This document shows, piece by piece, positions 46,809 to 55,428 of a stretch of 64,000 bases of DNA (position 1 is the stretch's first letter; every line of letters begins with the position of its first letter). This DNA comes from Sutcliffiella horikoshii. GTDB taxonomy: Bacteria; Bacillota; Bacilli; Bacillales; Bacillaceae_I. The DNA is taken from NCBI RefSeq assembly GCF_020524325.1, contig NZ_JAIVKY010000005.1, forward strand, positions 1-64,000, written 5' to 3'. Position numbers and translations under genes: made by a program. The notes under the pieces were generated by a model. It saw only the letters and a program-made list of their open reading frames with translations. It ran no database searches and was not told the DNA's origin.

Positions 46809-46880
46809 TTCCTATTGGGAAAATAGGACGCGTTTTTCGATTTTAATAACACTTTCCGTCTCTCGTTTTCCCAATAGGAA
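46809..46880. promoter_or_regulatory. 15-bp perfect inverted repeat upstream of the first subtilisin gene
   Basis: TTCCTATTGGGAAAA (46809-46823) and TTTTCCCAATAGGAA (46866-46880) are exact inverted copies 42 nt apart. They end about 80 bp before the subtilisin start. They could form a long hairpin in the 5' leader or two half-sites for a dimeric regulator that loops DNA. No T run follows, so a terminator is unlikely. Confidence 0.7.
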
Positions 46881-46961
46881 ATCAGGCTGACAGATGATAA
46901 ACTGTCCATAATGATTCTTAATAGTGAGAATTGTTAAAAAACTTTTTAAGGAGTGAATTTA

Positions 46962-48107
46962 TTGAAAAAGTGGACGAAAGGTTTATCGGTCATACTTATC
47001 GCAATACTTGCTTTCTCTTTAGCTTTTGGATCTGCACAAGCAGCAGCTTCAGATTCGAGTGCTAATGTGAAGAAAGAGTACTTAGTAGGATTTGTAAAAG
47101 GCAATAAAGCAAGTGCGCAGTCTTCCAAGAATCTAATTTCTGCAGCTGGGGGCGATATTCAACATACATTTAAGTACATGGATGTTGTGGAAGTCAGCTT
47201 AAATGAAAATGCTGCAGCTGCATTAATGAAAAACCCTAAAATTGCATTTGTAGAGGAAAATGCAGAATTCCATGCTACTGCACAAACTGTGCCATGGGGA
47301 ATTCCTCACATTAAAGCAGACAAAGCACACGCTTCAGGTGTAACAGGAAGTGGAGTGAAAGTTGCGGTCCTTGATACTGGTATCGATGCAAATCATGCTG
47401 ACCTGAATGTAAAAGGTGGAGCAAGCTTTGTTTCTGGTGAGCCTAATGCACTTCAAGATGGAAACGGCCACGGAACTCACGTAGCAGGAACAGTTGCTGC
47501 TTTGAATAATACTACTGGTGTACTTGGTGTTGCATACAATGCTGATCTTTACGCAGTTAAAGTTCTTAACGCTTCTGGAAGTGGAACATTAAGTGGAATT
47601 GCTCAAGGAATTGAGTGGTCCATTGCAAATGATATGGATGTTATCAATATGAGTCTTGGTGGAAGTTCTGGTTCCGCAGCCCTTCAGCAAGCTTGTGATA
47701 ATGCTTATGCAAGTGGAATTGTTGTAATTGCAGCTGCTGGGAACTCCGGTTCTAAAGGTAAAAGAAACACAATGGGTTACCCTGCTAAATACAGTTCTGT
47801 AATTGCAGTTGGTGCGGTGGACAGCAGTAATAACCGTGCATCTTTCTCCAGTGTTGGTGAAGAGCTTGAAGTAATGGCTCCGGGTGTAAGTATCCTTAGC
47901 ACGACTCCTGGGAACAACTACTCTTCCTTCAATGGTACGTCTATGGCTTCTCCACATGTAGCAGGAGCAGCAGCTTTAATTAAAGCGAAATATCCTAACA
48001 TGACGAATGTACAAATTCGTGAAAAACTAAAAAATACAGCCACTAATCTTGGCGATCCGTTCTATTATGGACATGGTGTAATTAACGTGGAAAGTGCTTT
48101 GCAATAA
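46962..48107 (+). CDS. Secreted subtilisin-type serine protease (copy 1)
   Basis: This 381-residue preproprotease has a signal peptide (1 to about 27), an I9-type propeptide (about 33-106) and a mature alkaline-subtilisin-like domain from A107 (AQTVPWG). Catalytic D138, H170 and S327 are in 'VLDTGID', '[10 protein letters not shown]' and '[12 protein letters not shown]'. Mature length of about 275 is usual. Odd point: it has a cysteine at position 245 (QQACDNAY), rare in secreted subtilisins and absent from copy 2. Start TTG 46962 is 8 nt after AAGGAG and gives a normal signal peptide; GTG 46953 overlaps the SD. Confidence 0.96.
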   Translation: MKKWTKGLSVILIAILAFSLAFGSAQAAASDSSANVKKEYLVGFVKGNKASAQSSKNLISAAGGDIQHTFKYMDVVEVSLNENAAAALMKNPKIAFVEENAEFHATAQTVPWGIPHIKADKAHASGVTGSGVKVAVLDTGIDANHADLNVKGGASFVSGEPNALQDGNGHGTHVAGTVAALNNTTGVLGVAYNADLYAVKVLNASGSGTLSGIAQGIEWSIANDMDVINMSLGGSSGSAALQQACDNAYASGIVVIAAAGNSGSKGKRNTMGYPAKYSSVIAVGAVDSSNNRASFSSVGEELEVMAPGVSILSTTPGNNYSSFNGTSMASPHVAGAAALIKAKYPNMTNVQIREKLKNTATNLGDPFYYGHGVINVESALQ

Positions 48108-48128
48108 TTAAGTTATCCCACTTTGAAT

Positions 48129-48175
48129 AAAAGCACCAGGATCAACTCTTAATTAGAGAAGACACTGGTGCTTTA
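48129..48175 (+). terminator. Hairpin after first subtilisin gene
   Basis: AAAGCACCAG pairs with CTGGTGCTTT over a 25-nt loop; the T run is weak (TTATAAATTTTTT), so termination may be partial and copy 2 may be reached by read-through. Confidence 0.65.
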
Positions 48176-48202
48176 TAAATTTTTTATAGGAGAGTGAGTT
48201 AT

Positions 48203-49342
48203 ATGAATAAGTCTTTAAGAAAATTAGTTACTTTATTCTTAGCAGTAGTTATGGTCCTATCCTTCTCATTCACGCCATCAGATGCAGGTGCACAAGGAAA
48301 GCCGTTAATGAAAGAATATCTGATTGGTTTAAAAAGTGGTCCGTCTATTGCCAAAGCGGACAAGTTAGTATCCACTCTGGGCGGTTCGGTCGAGCATCAA
48401 TTTAAGCATATGAATGTGTTACATATCACGTTGCCGGAAGTGGCAGCTGCAGCACTTGAGAAAAATCCGTTAGTAGCATATGTAGAAGAAAATGTGGAGA
48501 TGCATACGACAGCACAAACAGTGCCTTACGGGCTCCCTCACATCAAAGCAGATGTTGCACATGCGCAAGGCGTAACAGGATCTGGTGTAAAAGTGGCAGT
48601 GCTTGATACAGGGATCGATGCAAGTCATGAGGATCTGAATGTAGCAGGCGGTGCAAGTTTTGTTTCTGAAGAACCCGATGCCCTGACAGATGGCAATGGC
48701 CATGGTACTCACGTGGCAGGGACTATTGCTGCAGTAAATAATAACACTGGAGTACTGGGTGTTTCTTATGATGTAGATCTTTATGCGGTAAAAGTATTAA
48801 GTGCTGGTGGAAGCGGTACACTTGCTGGAATCGCACAAGGAATTGAATGGGCAATTGATAACGATATGGATGTTATCAATATGAGTTTAGGTGGCAGCAC
48901 AGGTTCAAGTACGTTGAAACAGGCAAGCGACAATGCCTATAACAGTGGTATCGTTGTTGTAGCTGCAGCTGGAAATAGCGGTTCTTTCTTTGGATTAATT
49001 AACACAATTGGATATCCTGCAAGATATGACTCTGTAATTGCGGTTGGTGCGGTAGATTCCAATAATAACCGTGCTTCCTTCTCAAGTGTGGGCAGTCAGC
49101 TGGAAGTGATGGCTCCTGGAGTTTCCATCAACAGTACGTTACCAGGTAATCAATATGGGGAATTGAATGGAACATCCATGGCATCTCCACATGTAGCAGG
49201 TGCTGCGGCATTATTATTGGCGCAAAATCCAAATCTGACAAATGTAGAAGTTCGTGAAAGATTACGCAGTACGGCAACTAACCTAGGATCGACGTTCAAT
49301 TACGGTTACGGTGTCATTAACCTCGAAGCGGCTTTGCAATAA
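48203..49342 (+). CDS. Secreted subtilisin-type serine protease (copy 2)
   Basis: This 379-residue tandem paralog of copy 1 has a signal peptide (1-30), propeptide, and a mature domain beginning at about A104 (AQTVPYG). Catalytic D135, H167 and S325 are present. It shares long identical stretches with copy 1 around all three catalytic residues but differs in the loop at about 260-268 (SFFGLINT versus SKGKRNT) and lacks the cysteine. ATG 48203 has AGGAGAG 8 nt upstream. The pair likely arose by tandem duplication and supplies extracellular proteolysis for peptide scavenging. Confidence 0.96.
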   Translation: MNKSLRKLVTLFLAVVMVLSFSFTPSDAGAQGKPLMKEYLIGLKSGPSIAKADKLVSTLGGSVEHQFKHMNVLHITLPEVAAAALEKNPLVAYVEENVEMHTTAQTVPYGLPHIKADVAHAQGVTGSGVKVAVLDTGIDASHEDLNVAGGASFVSEEPDALTDGNGHGTHVAGTIAAVNNNTGVLGVSYDVDLYAVKVLSAGGSGTLAGIAQGIEWAIDNDMDVINMSLGGSTGSSTLKQASDNAYNSGIVVVAAAGNSGSFFGLINTIGYPARYDSVIAVGAVDSNNNRASFSSVGSQLEVMAPGVSINSTLPGNQYGELNGTSMASPHVAGAAALLLAQNPNLTNVEVRERLRSTATNLGSTFNYGYGVINLEAALQ

Positions 49343-49355
49343 TTCCATTAAGTGA

Positions 49356-49394
49356 AGATCCTCCCTTGTGAGATAAAGGGAGGATCATTTTTTT
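49356..49394 (+). terminator. Terminator of the subtilisin pair
   Basis: GATCCTCCCTT pairs with AAAGGGAGGATC around GTGAGAT, followed by ATTTTTTT. Confidence 0.93.
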
Positions 49395-49411
49395 AGAATT
49401 TCCCATAAACC

Positions 49412-49537
49412 GGTTGATTTTCGTTCAAGGCGCTTCGCTTGCCTGCGGGCGGTCCGTAAGCCTCCTCACTCCGTTGCGGGGTTCTTACCTGTCCCTTCCT
49501 CCCGCGGGTGTCTGCGCGCCTTCCACTACAATCAACC
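49412..49537 (-). repeat. Intergenic repeat, B orientation
   Basis: GGTTGATTTTCGTTCAAGGCGC opens and CTTCCACTACAATCAACC closes it. The interior includes CTTGCCTGCGGGCGGTCC, AAGCCTCCTCACTCC and GTCCCTTCCTCCCGCGGG, as in 56797-56926. Confidence 0.9.
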
Positions 49538-49636
49538 AAGTGCCTTCATTCACATAATTAATAAAAACCACTAGACTCCCCAGCTTTATGCTACGTTAAT
49601 ATATATCTACCAAAAAAACAATTTTTTGCAAAAAGT

Positions 49637-49665
49637 TGAAACTATTTCTGATGAGCCTGCATCTT
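49637..49665 (+). promoter_or_regulatory. Candidate ECF-sigma promoter (autoregulation)
   Basis: TGAAAC (49637-49642), 17 nt, then CATCTT (49660-49665) resembles the TGAAAC-N16-CGTC type used by Bacillus ECF sigma factors. It lies 40-60 bp upstream of the ECF sigma gene. Confidence 0.5.
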
Positions 49666-49702
49666 AAGTATATACCTCAAAAGGAAAGGGGGGTGAGTGA
49701 GC

Positions 49703-50272
49703 TTGCACCTAGTGAATCGATTAAAAAATAAAGAGGAATCCGCCCTTAAAGAATTGATGAACGTTTATGGGGACTATCTTTTGCGAACGGCGTATTTACT
49801 GGTGAAAGATAAACAACTTGCTGAAGAAGTGGTACAGGATACGTTTATCACAGCTTATCAAAAGATTCATCAACTAGATGAAGAAGACAAATTAAAAAGC
49901 TGGCTCACCACCATTACAGTCAACCTTTGCAAAATGCAAATGCGTAAATGGAGCTTTAAGAGTATCCTATCAAACTTTGAATTTGCCGAACGGGTTACAG
50001 AGAGCGAACAGGCAGATGGTCCCGAGGCACAATTACTACTTGATTTTCAAAATCAATCTTTAAGTGAATCCATACAAAAATTGGATTATAAATACAGAGA
50101 AGTAATTATTCTCTACTATTTTAATGAGATGAAAATAAGCGAAATGGCAATGGTGTTGGCTATTGCAGAAAATACCGTTAAAACAAGATTAAAACGAGGA
50201 CGCTCTTATTTAAAGGAAATTATCGAGAAAGGGGAGGATGAAAGTGCAACACAAAGAAAAACAAGCGGTTAA
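49703..50272 (+). CDS. ECF-family sigma factor
   Basis: This 189-residue sigma factor has region 2 ('DYLLRTAYLLVKDKQLAEEVVQDTFITAYQKI', then 'LKSWLTTITVNLCKMQMRKW') and region 4 ('LDYKYREVIILYYFNEMKISEMAMVLAIAENTVKTRLKRGRSYLKE'), both complete. It is close in style to SigV/SigM/YlaC types. TTG 49703 is 9 nt after GGGGGG; GTG 49697 is an alternative. The next gene overlaps it and encodes a membrane protein in the usual anti-sigma position. A candidate self-recognised promoter lies upstream. Confidence 0.93.
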   Translation: MHLVNRLKNKEESALKELMNVYGDYLLRTAYLLVKDKQLAEEVVQDTFITAYQKIHQLDEEDKLKSWLTTITVNLCKMQMRKWSFKSILSNFEFAERVTESEQADGPEAQLLLDFQNQSLSESIQKLDYKYREVIILYYFNEMKISEMAMVLAIAENTVKTRLKRGRSYLKEIIEKGEDESATQRKTSG

Positions 50273-50582
50273 AGAAAGGCTTGATCATGAATTAAAGGAC
50301 TTCCATTTTACCGGATGTGAAAAAGTTATACAGAAAACGCATGCGAAAAGTTTTACTGAAAAACTTTCATCCTTCTGGAATAAAGAAATTGAAGTACCTG
50401 TCGTTCCAATAGTAGTGGCCGCAGTTTTACTCTTCTCGACCATTTCATTAAGGGATGATTTAAATGGTGAGGTCAGAACAACCCAGGGTGAACGTGAAAT
50501 AATCCAAATAGCTGGGTACGCCTATTGGAAGGATGACTATGAAAGAGCGGTGAAAGAGTATGAAAATAAAAGTGAAAATTAA
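50244..50582 (+). CDS. Putative membrane anti-sigma factor, 112 residues
   Basis: It overlaps the ECF sigma gene by 29 bp in another frame, as many cognate anti-sigma genes do. The cytoplasmic N-terminus (1-48) is charged and helical (KERLDHELKDFHF), one membrane helix is at about 50-68, and a short extracytoplasmic tail follows. There is no zinc-finger H-x3-C-x2-C. GTG 50244 has GGGGAGG 6 nt upstream. Anti-sigma activity is inferred from position and topology. Confidence 0.7.
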   Translation: MQHKEKQAVKERLDHELKDFHFTGCEKVIQKTHAKSFTEKLSSFWNKEIEVPVVPIVVAAVLLFSTISLRDDLNGEVRTTQGEREIIQIAGYAYWKDDYERAVKEYENKSEN

Positions 50583-52779
50583 ACACATAGTGTTAACTGG
50601 AGTAGCATTCATTTTATTCCTTCCAATGGTCTTCTATCTCATACAACCACAGTTCACGATATACATGGCAAAGCAACAGATGGGAAATGGGGAGCAAATG
50701 GGAAAAGAGAAAATATTGGACCTTCTAGATGATGGAAAAGTTTTTCGTGAACAGAGATTTGCACTTATCAGGGAGTACTTGATTGAGGGTGCTAATGCCA
50801 TGGAATATGATGTCTATGTTGGAACGACCTCAACCTTTTGGTCTGATCCCAACCAGGCTAAAGTGAAATTCTCTTTTGAAGAACGTCTTCCTTACCTGTT
50901 GGAGTATGTGGAAGAAGGACCGATTGATGGATATATGGAGACAGCGGCCAGTGAACTAGCGGGTTATTATAGCCGGGAGGGAGCTTGGAAAAAAGGAAAC
51001 AAAGTGCTGCAAACAGCTTTGGACAGAGGAAATAAAACATATTTCAGATCAGACTTGGCAACAAAGCAAATCGATTTAGCAGTTCAAAATGGACAATACG
51101 AACTTGCCTTAAAATATATAGAAGATTTCAATGCAAATGTTTCAGAAGGAGACACCTATACAAAAGCAAGGGCGGTTAAATCCCATGCAGATATCCTTAT
51201 GAGCCAAGGAGAGCATAAGAAGCTACTCGCCTTAGTAGAAGAGGCTTTGGCAGACATAAAAAGGGTGAAAGAGGAAAGCGATGATAAGGACAATGTAGTA
51301 TACCATGAAGAGGAGCAACTTAAAGAAATATTGGATAGGATTAAAAACGGGCTATACTCAGTTAATACCGTTCGAGGAAAAGTACTTGTCAACTCCAGTG
51401 GCCAAACACCTATGGAAGGGGTAGGGGTTTACCTCCGTGATAAAAACAATTTAAATTATAGTATAGGATCCGAAGAAACATACCAATCAGTGACGAACAA
51501 TAATGGAGAATACGTCTTCAAGAATGTTCCATCCGGCAGTTATCAGTTGCGATTCGGATTTACCTTCGATCAGATAGACGGTTTTACACTTGCCATGCCT
51601 GCGAATCCTTGGATTGAAGTTAAAGACGAGGATGTTGTTGCACAAGACACCCTCATTAATCCGTTGATTGAAATTCATCAGCCAGTTAATTCTGAGAAAA
51701 TTACTGATGACCAGCTTCATTTTTCATGGGAACCTGTCGAAGGTGCGGCTTACTACAGTATCAGTGTAGGCAGGGAAGTTGAAGGTGGCTCCGTATCGCA
51801 TGGGTTAAAAAGCGGTATTAAGAATACAGAACATACTGTTTCCGTAGAAGACCTTTACTTTTCGCAAGGTGTGATTCAGTATACGGAAGACAGTGACTGG
51901 AAAGGAATTGATTATTCTTCTGTACTTGGTTTCGCAGATCCTAGAGGTCGCTTTTTCTGGAATGTAGAGGCCTATAATGAAAAAGGTGATTTGATTACGC
52001 AAAGCCAAGGTTACAGATTAGGAGACGATACATTTGGAAACCTGCCGACTTTTTATTTGAAGAACAGAGAATTATCAAAAGCGGATAAAGTATTGTTAAA
52101 AAATAAGCCGGAAGAAGCATTGGAGATGTATAAGCAAAATTATGCGGAGGATCCAGACGACTTGCATAGTCTGTTAATGATTAGCAAGATTATCGGTGTC
52201 GAGGAAACGGTGTTGAACAAATCATCTAAAGATTTGGCGATCACTTACGTAGAGAAGTTGGCTGAAAAAGCCCCTAATGAGATTCTATTCCTTGATATTC
52301 TCCAATACTATTATGAGAAAGAGAATTGGCAAGCCTATGAAAAATGGTATGAAAGGTTTAAGGCTATAAAGGGAAATATCTTAAACGAATATATTGAGGG
52401 GAACCACGCAATGGCTCTCTTAAAACAAGAAAAGTATGAAGAGGCAAGGTTACAGTTTCAACTGGTAATGGAGCAGGGATATCGCCATGAATATATCAGC
52501 GACTGGATTGCATTAGAACTGCTTTCAGGTAAGCCTTTTGATAAAGCGGCTGAATTGGCACAAGAACATCCAGAGCAAGGTATTTATGATGCGAGGGTTG
52601 ATTGGGAGCTTTTAATTAAAAATCTCCAGCAAGAAGAAGTTCAGTTTGATGGATATATGGAAGAACTTGAAGCGGTATTGGAGTGGCACTTTAAAGAAGA
52701 AAATGAAAGAATGGCAGATTGGTTGAATACCACAGATAAGATTGAATTGAAACGGTTTATTGAAGAGTTGAGAAAATAA
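50560..52779 (+). CDS. Large membrane-anchored TPR / carboxypeptidase-regulatory-like protein
   Basis: A 739-residue protein with an N-terminal membrane helix (about 8-28) and the rest outside. Residues 120-260 are TPR-like helices. About 270-345 is a carboxypeptidase regulatory-like beta domain ('VRGKVLVNSSGQTPMEGVGVYL', 'TNNNGEYVFKNVPSGSYQLRF'). About 365-490 is a fibronectin-like beta region ('LHFSWEPVEGAAYYSISV'), and 500-735 is another set of TPR-like helices. I do not recognise a named family. It overlaps the putative anti-sigma by 23 bp, so it is a third component of the sigma module, perhaps the envelope sensor or effector. Confidence 0.7.
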   Translation: MKIKVKIKHIVLTGVAFILFLPMVFYLIQPQFTIYMAKQQMGNGEQMGKEKILDLLDDGKVFREQRFALIREYLIEGANAMEYDVYVGTTSTFWSDPNQAKVKFSFEERLPYLLEYVEEGPIDGYMETAASELAGYYSREGAWKKGNKVLQTALDRGNKTYFRSDLATKQIDLAVQNGQYELALKYIEDFNANVSEGDTYTKARAVKSHADILMSQGEHKKLLALVEEALADIKRVKEESDDKDNVVYHEEEQLKEILDRIKNGLYSVNTVRGKVLVNSSGQTPMEGVGVYLRDKNNLNYSIGSEETYQSVTNNNGEYVFKNVPSGSYQLRFGFTFDQIDGFTLAMPANPWIEVKDEDVVAQDTLINPLIEIHQPVNSEKITDDQLHFSWEPVEGAAYYSISVGREVEGGSVSHGLKSGIKNTEHTVSVEDLYFSQGVIQYTEDSDWKGIDYSSVLGFADPRGRFFWNVEAYNEKGDLITQSQGYRLGDDTFGNLPTFYLKNRELSKADKVLLKNKPEEALEMYKQNYAEDPDDLHSLLMISKIIGVEETVLNKSSKDLAITYVEKLAEKAPNEILFLDILQYYYEKENWQAYEKWYERFKAIKGNILNEYIEGNHAMALLKQEKYEEARLQFQLVMEQGYRHEYISDWIALELLSGKPFDKAAELAQEHPEQGIYDARVDWELLIKNLQQEEVQFDGYMEELEAVLEWHFKEENERMADWLNTTDKIELKRFIEELRK

Positions 52780-52786
52780 AACCGGA

Positions 52787-52825
52787 AAAGGAACGACTCC
52801 TTGAGATTAGAGTCGCTCCTTTTTT
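52787..52825. terminator. Terminator between ECF operon and patA
   Basis: AAAGGAACGACTC pairs with GAGTCGCTCCTTTTTT around CTTGAGATTA, one mismatch. Confidence 0.85.
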
Positions 52826-52834
52826 CATTTTTGC

Positions 52835-53989
52835 TTATAAGTTTTTCAAAAAACGTTCCATCCGGTCCATTGCTTTCTCAAGTGTTTGCATATCATAAGC
52901 ATAGGAAAGCCTTACATATCCTTCCCCTAGCTCGGAAAAGGCACTACCTGGTACAACTGCGACACCTGCTTCTTCTACAAGCTTTAATGCAAAATCAAAT
53001 GACTTTATGTTATATTTTTGAATCGAAGGGAAAAGGTAAAATGCTCCATTTGGCTTCACTACCTCAAGCCCCATATCGACAAGGCGTCCATAAACATAGT
53101 TCATTCTCTCTTGATACTGTACTTTCATTTCCTCTGCATCATTTATCCCTGCTGTTAATGCCTGTAATGCGGCATATTGTGAGACCGAACTTGCGCAGGA
53201 AACATTGTACTGATGTACTTTTAACATCTGTTTCATTACATATTCAGGACCAAATACAAGGCCAATTCTCCAGCCTGTCATGGAATGGGATTTGGATACT
53301 CCGTTGATGACAATGGTTTTCTCTCTCATGCCTGGGAGGATGGCGATGGATTGATGCTTGCCCTCAAAAACCAGTTCACTATATATTTCATCTGACAAAA
53401 TAAAAATATCTTTGTCTTGCAACAAGTCTGCAATTTTTCTTAATTCCGTTTCAGGTAAAGCTGCACCGGTTGGGTTGGATGGATAAGGTAGAATGATACA
53501 ACGGGTTTTTCCGGTAATATTCTTTTCTATTAATTCTGCCGTTAATTGAAAAGCTGTTTCCCTTGTATCAATATGAACAGGAGTTGCGCCGCATAATTTA
53601 ATAATAGGTTCGTAACCTGGATAGACTGGGCCAGGTAGAATCACTTCGGTTCCGGGTTCTAATATGGTACGAAAAGCAATATCAATTCCTTGGCTTGCGC
53701 CTATAGATACGATCACCTCAGAATCTGGATTATACTCCATATTGTATTTCTTTTTAACAAAGTCACTTGCAGCCTTCCTTAGTTCAGGGATGCCTGCGTT
53801 TGGTGTATATACTGTTTTATTCATATCAATGGCGGCTTTTCCCGCTTCTTTTACATGCGTGGGAGTGGGAAAATCGGGTTGCCCGATTGTAAGCGAAAGT
53901 ACATCATCATATTTTGCTACAAGGTTGAAAAACTTGCGAATACCTGAAATTTCAATATCTCGAACATTGGAGTTGATTAGGTGTTCCAT
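52835..53989 (-). CDS. patA: Aminotransferase A (class I PLP-dependent)
   Basis: This 384-residue PLP enzyme resembles B. subtilis PatA, N-acetyl-L,L-diaminopimelate aminotransferase of the acetyl branch of lysine/DAP synthesis. PLP Lys is in 'INGVSKSHSMTGWRIG'; 'GASQGIDIAFR', 'PSNPTGAAL', 'ILSDEIYSELVF' and the C-terminal 'GEGYVRLSYAY' Arg motif are complete. Standalone, convergent with the ECF operon. Confidence 0.9.
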   Translation of the reverse strand: MEHLINSNVRDIEISGIRKFFNLVAKYDDVLSLTIGQPDFPTPTHVKEAGKAAIDMNKTVYTPNAGIPELRKAASDFVKKKYNMEYNPDSEVIVSIGASQGIDIAFRTILEPGTEVILPGPVYPGYEPIIKLCGATPVHIDTRETAFQLTAELIEKNITGKTRCIILPYPSNPTGAALPETELRKIADLLQDKDIFILSDEIYSELVFEGKHQSIAILPGMREKTIVINGVSKSHSMTGWRIGLVFGPEYVMKQMLKVHQYNVSCASSVSQYAALQALTAGINDAEEMKVQYQERMNYVYGRLVDMGLEVVKPNGAFYLFPSIQKYNIKSFDFALKLVEEAGVAVVPGSAFSELGEGYVRLSYAYDMQTLEKAMDRMERFLKNL

Positions 53990-53999
53990 ATAAATTGCC

Positions 54000-54336
54000 C
54001 CTTTATGTATTTAAGCTTTTTAAGTTAGTGTAACTGACTTTTTTCCCCTTGTCCAAGAGATTATTGCCATTAAATGAGTAGGTATGAAGAGGGGTTTCTT
54101 GATACCTAGAAAGAGAAGGGAAACGTTTGTTTGGTCATTAGTGTACTAGGGAAGACCTATAAAAATAAGAAGCTAGTAGGATAGGAAAAAACTTACATAA
54201 GATTTATAATAATTATAAACACAGAATATTCACATAATTTTAGTTGCCGTCTCCATTGCCTTTGGATGCACTCCTTTCACCTTTGTATTACTGGGATTTG
54301 GTGTCTGTTGGATTCCGTCTGAAAGGGGATTGTGTA
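54000..54336. other. Intergenic region upstream of a small membrane-protein gene
   Basis: The region is AT-rich; no hairpin or repeat stands out. A frame in phase with the following gene is open from 54244 but has no SD, so it is treated as 5' untranslated. Promoters for patA (minus) and for 54337 (plus) must lie here, but no consensus site was certain. Confidence 0.3.
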
Positions 54337-54558
54337 ATGGATATTGTGCTACAAATCTGGGTTACTTTGTTGGAGAGGTATGCAGAGGAGTTATTTTTTC
54401 AAGATTCATCATCAGGGGTCTTTTCGTTTATGATTATTGGGGTGCTCGCTTACTTGTACAAGCAGGAAAAAGAGACAAAGAAAAAATGTTCTTGCTGCCA
54501 AACAGAAGCGAAAACAGAGGAGAAAAAGCTCCCCGAAAAGCAAGAAGAAGCGGAATGA
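54337..54558 (+). CDS. Small membrane protein, 73 residues
   Basis: This protein has a single hydrophobic helix (about 29-43, 'GVFSFMIIGVLAYLY') followed by a Lys/Glu-rich tail with a CSCC motif (about 52-55). The N-terminal helix is amphipathic. ATG 54337 has GAAAGGGG 7 nt upstream. Not recognised; the CSCC could bind metal. The stop codon lies inside a terminator hairpin. Confidence 0.65.
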   Translation: MDIVLQIWVTLLERYAEELFFQDSSSGVFSFMIIGVLAYLYKQEKETKKKCSCCQTEAKTEEKKLPEKQEEAE

Positions 54559-54575
54559 GTTTCCGCTTCTTTTTT
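54543..54575 (+). terminator. Terminator overlapping the stop codon
   Basis: AGAAGCGGAA pairs with TTTCCGCTTCT around TGAG, followed by TTTTTT. The TGA of the loop is the stop codon of the preceding gene. Confidence 0.9.
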
Positions 54576-54591
54576 GTGAGACATGGTAAGC

Positions 54592-54721
54592 TCCGCTGTT
54601 GATTTCTGCAAATGGCTTCGCTTTCCGCGGGGCGACCTTGAGCCTCCTCACTACGCTTCAGGGGTCTCTACATTGTCGCTATTCCCCGCCGGAGTCTTCG
54701 CCTTTTGCTCCAATCAACAGC
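54592..54721 (-). repeat. Intergenic repeat, B orientation
   Basis: CCGCTGTTGATTTCTGCAAATGG opens and CTTTTGCTCCAATCAACAG closes it. The interior has CTTTCCGCGGGGCG, GAGCCTCCTCACTACG, GGGGTCTC and CGGAGTCTTCGCC. It is an inverted-terminus full copy. Confidence 0.9.
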
Positions 54722-54762
54722 TTTAAATACTCAACAATTATTCATGTAACTTTAACTTGGCT

Positions 54763-54999
54763 TTACTGTAAGTGAGAGAACTGTTCTAATAGGGTGTTAT
54801 ATTCGTTTGATAGTATTTTGAATTTTTGGCGGTTGCCTTCTCCTAATGCTTGATCTATTTCGTTCATCAGCCTGTTTTTATGGAATTGAAAGACAGAAGA
54901 GTCGACGATGATTTGGGCGACTTTCTCCTCTCTGGTCATATCAAAGCTTTTGAAATTGGAAACAGATTGTTCAGGTTGAAAAGAAAAATGCTTATTCAT
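54763..54999 (-). CDS. IDEAL-domain protein, 78 residues
   Basis: The C-terminal half reads 'LMNEIDQALGEGNRQKFKILSNEYNTLLE', matching the IDEAL domain (Ile-Asp-x-Ala-Leu helix pair) found in Bacillales regulators such as ComK-degradation adaptors and YpiB-like proteins. The N-terminal part is short and charged. GGGGGT lies 8 nt before the ATG. A partner protein is not evident. Confidence 0.75.
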   Translation of the reverse strand: MNKHFSFQPEQSVSNFKSFDMTREEKVAQIIVDSSVFQFHKNRLMNEIDQALGEGNRQKFKILSNEYNTLLEQFSHLQ

Positions 55000-55428
55000 A
55001 ATTTCTACCCCCTGTGCGGAATTTTGGAATGCGTATTGATGGGTGAATCATGAAAAGGATGTAATAGTGAACTTTCTCATCCTTTTTCCTATTATCTGAT
55101 ATTTTGTACTGTTTGTGAAGTATAATTTTTAGAAAATTTAGATATATCAGAAAAAATAGTGGAAACTTTGTAAAAGAGTGACAGTTTATTCAATGATTTA
55201 GTTTAGTTACTTATTTTTGAATATACCCAAAATTTTAATGTAGAAAACAAGTAGAGAGTATTTAGCTGAAAGATGAATAAAGGATAGTTAATTTATGAAA
55301 ATAATAGTGATTCGGAAAAATAATAAAGTGTTGAATAGTAATTTTCGATTTTCTCTTGAAAAATTAATAGAAAACGAATATTATTAGTAAGGTTTTAATA
55401 ATACATTCGTTTTTGGGGGATTTATAAG
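55000..55428 (+). promoter_or_regulatory. Long AT-rich leader of the purine permease gene with a hairpin
   Basis: A hairpin lies at 55373-55414: ACGAATATTATTA pairs with TAATAATACATTCGT around TAAGGTTT, with one bulge, and is followed by TTTTT. That is 14 bp before the TTG start, where an attenuator would be. Purine-riboswitch core sequences were looked for and not found. The rest of the region is AT-rich without repeats. Confidence 0.5.

Noticed and set aside
47589-47957. 122-codon minus-strand frame inside subtilisin copy 1
   Set aside because: Mirror of the strongly biased coding sequence; no SD or family likeness.
55000-55428. Possible purine riboswitch before the NCS2 permease
   Set aside because: The conserved aptamer core sequences were not found.
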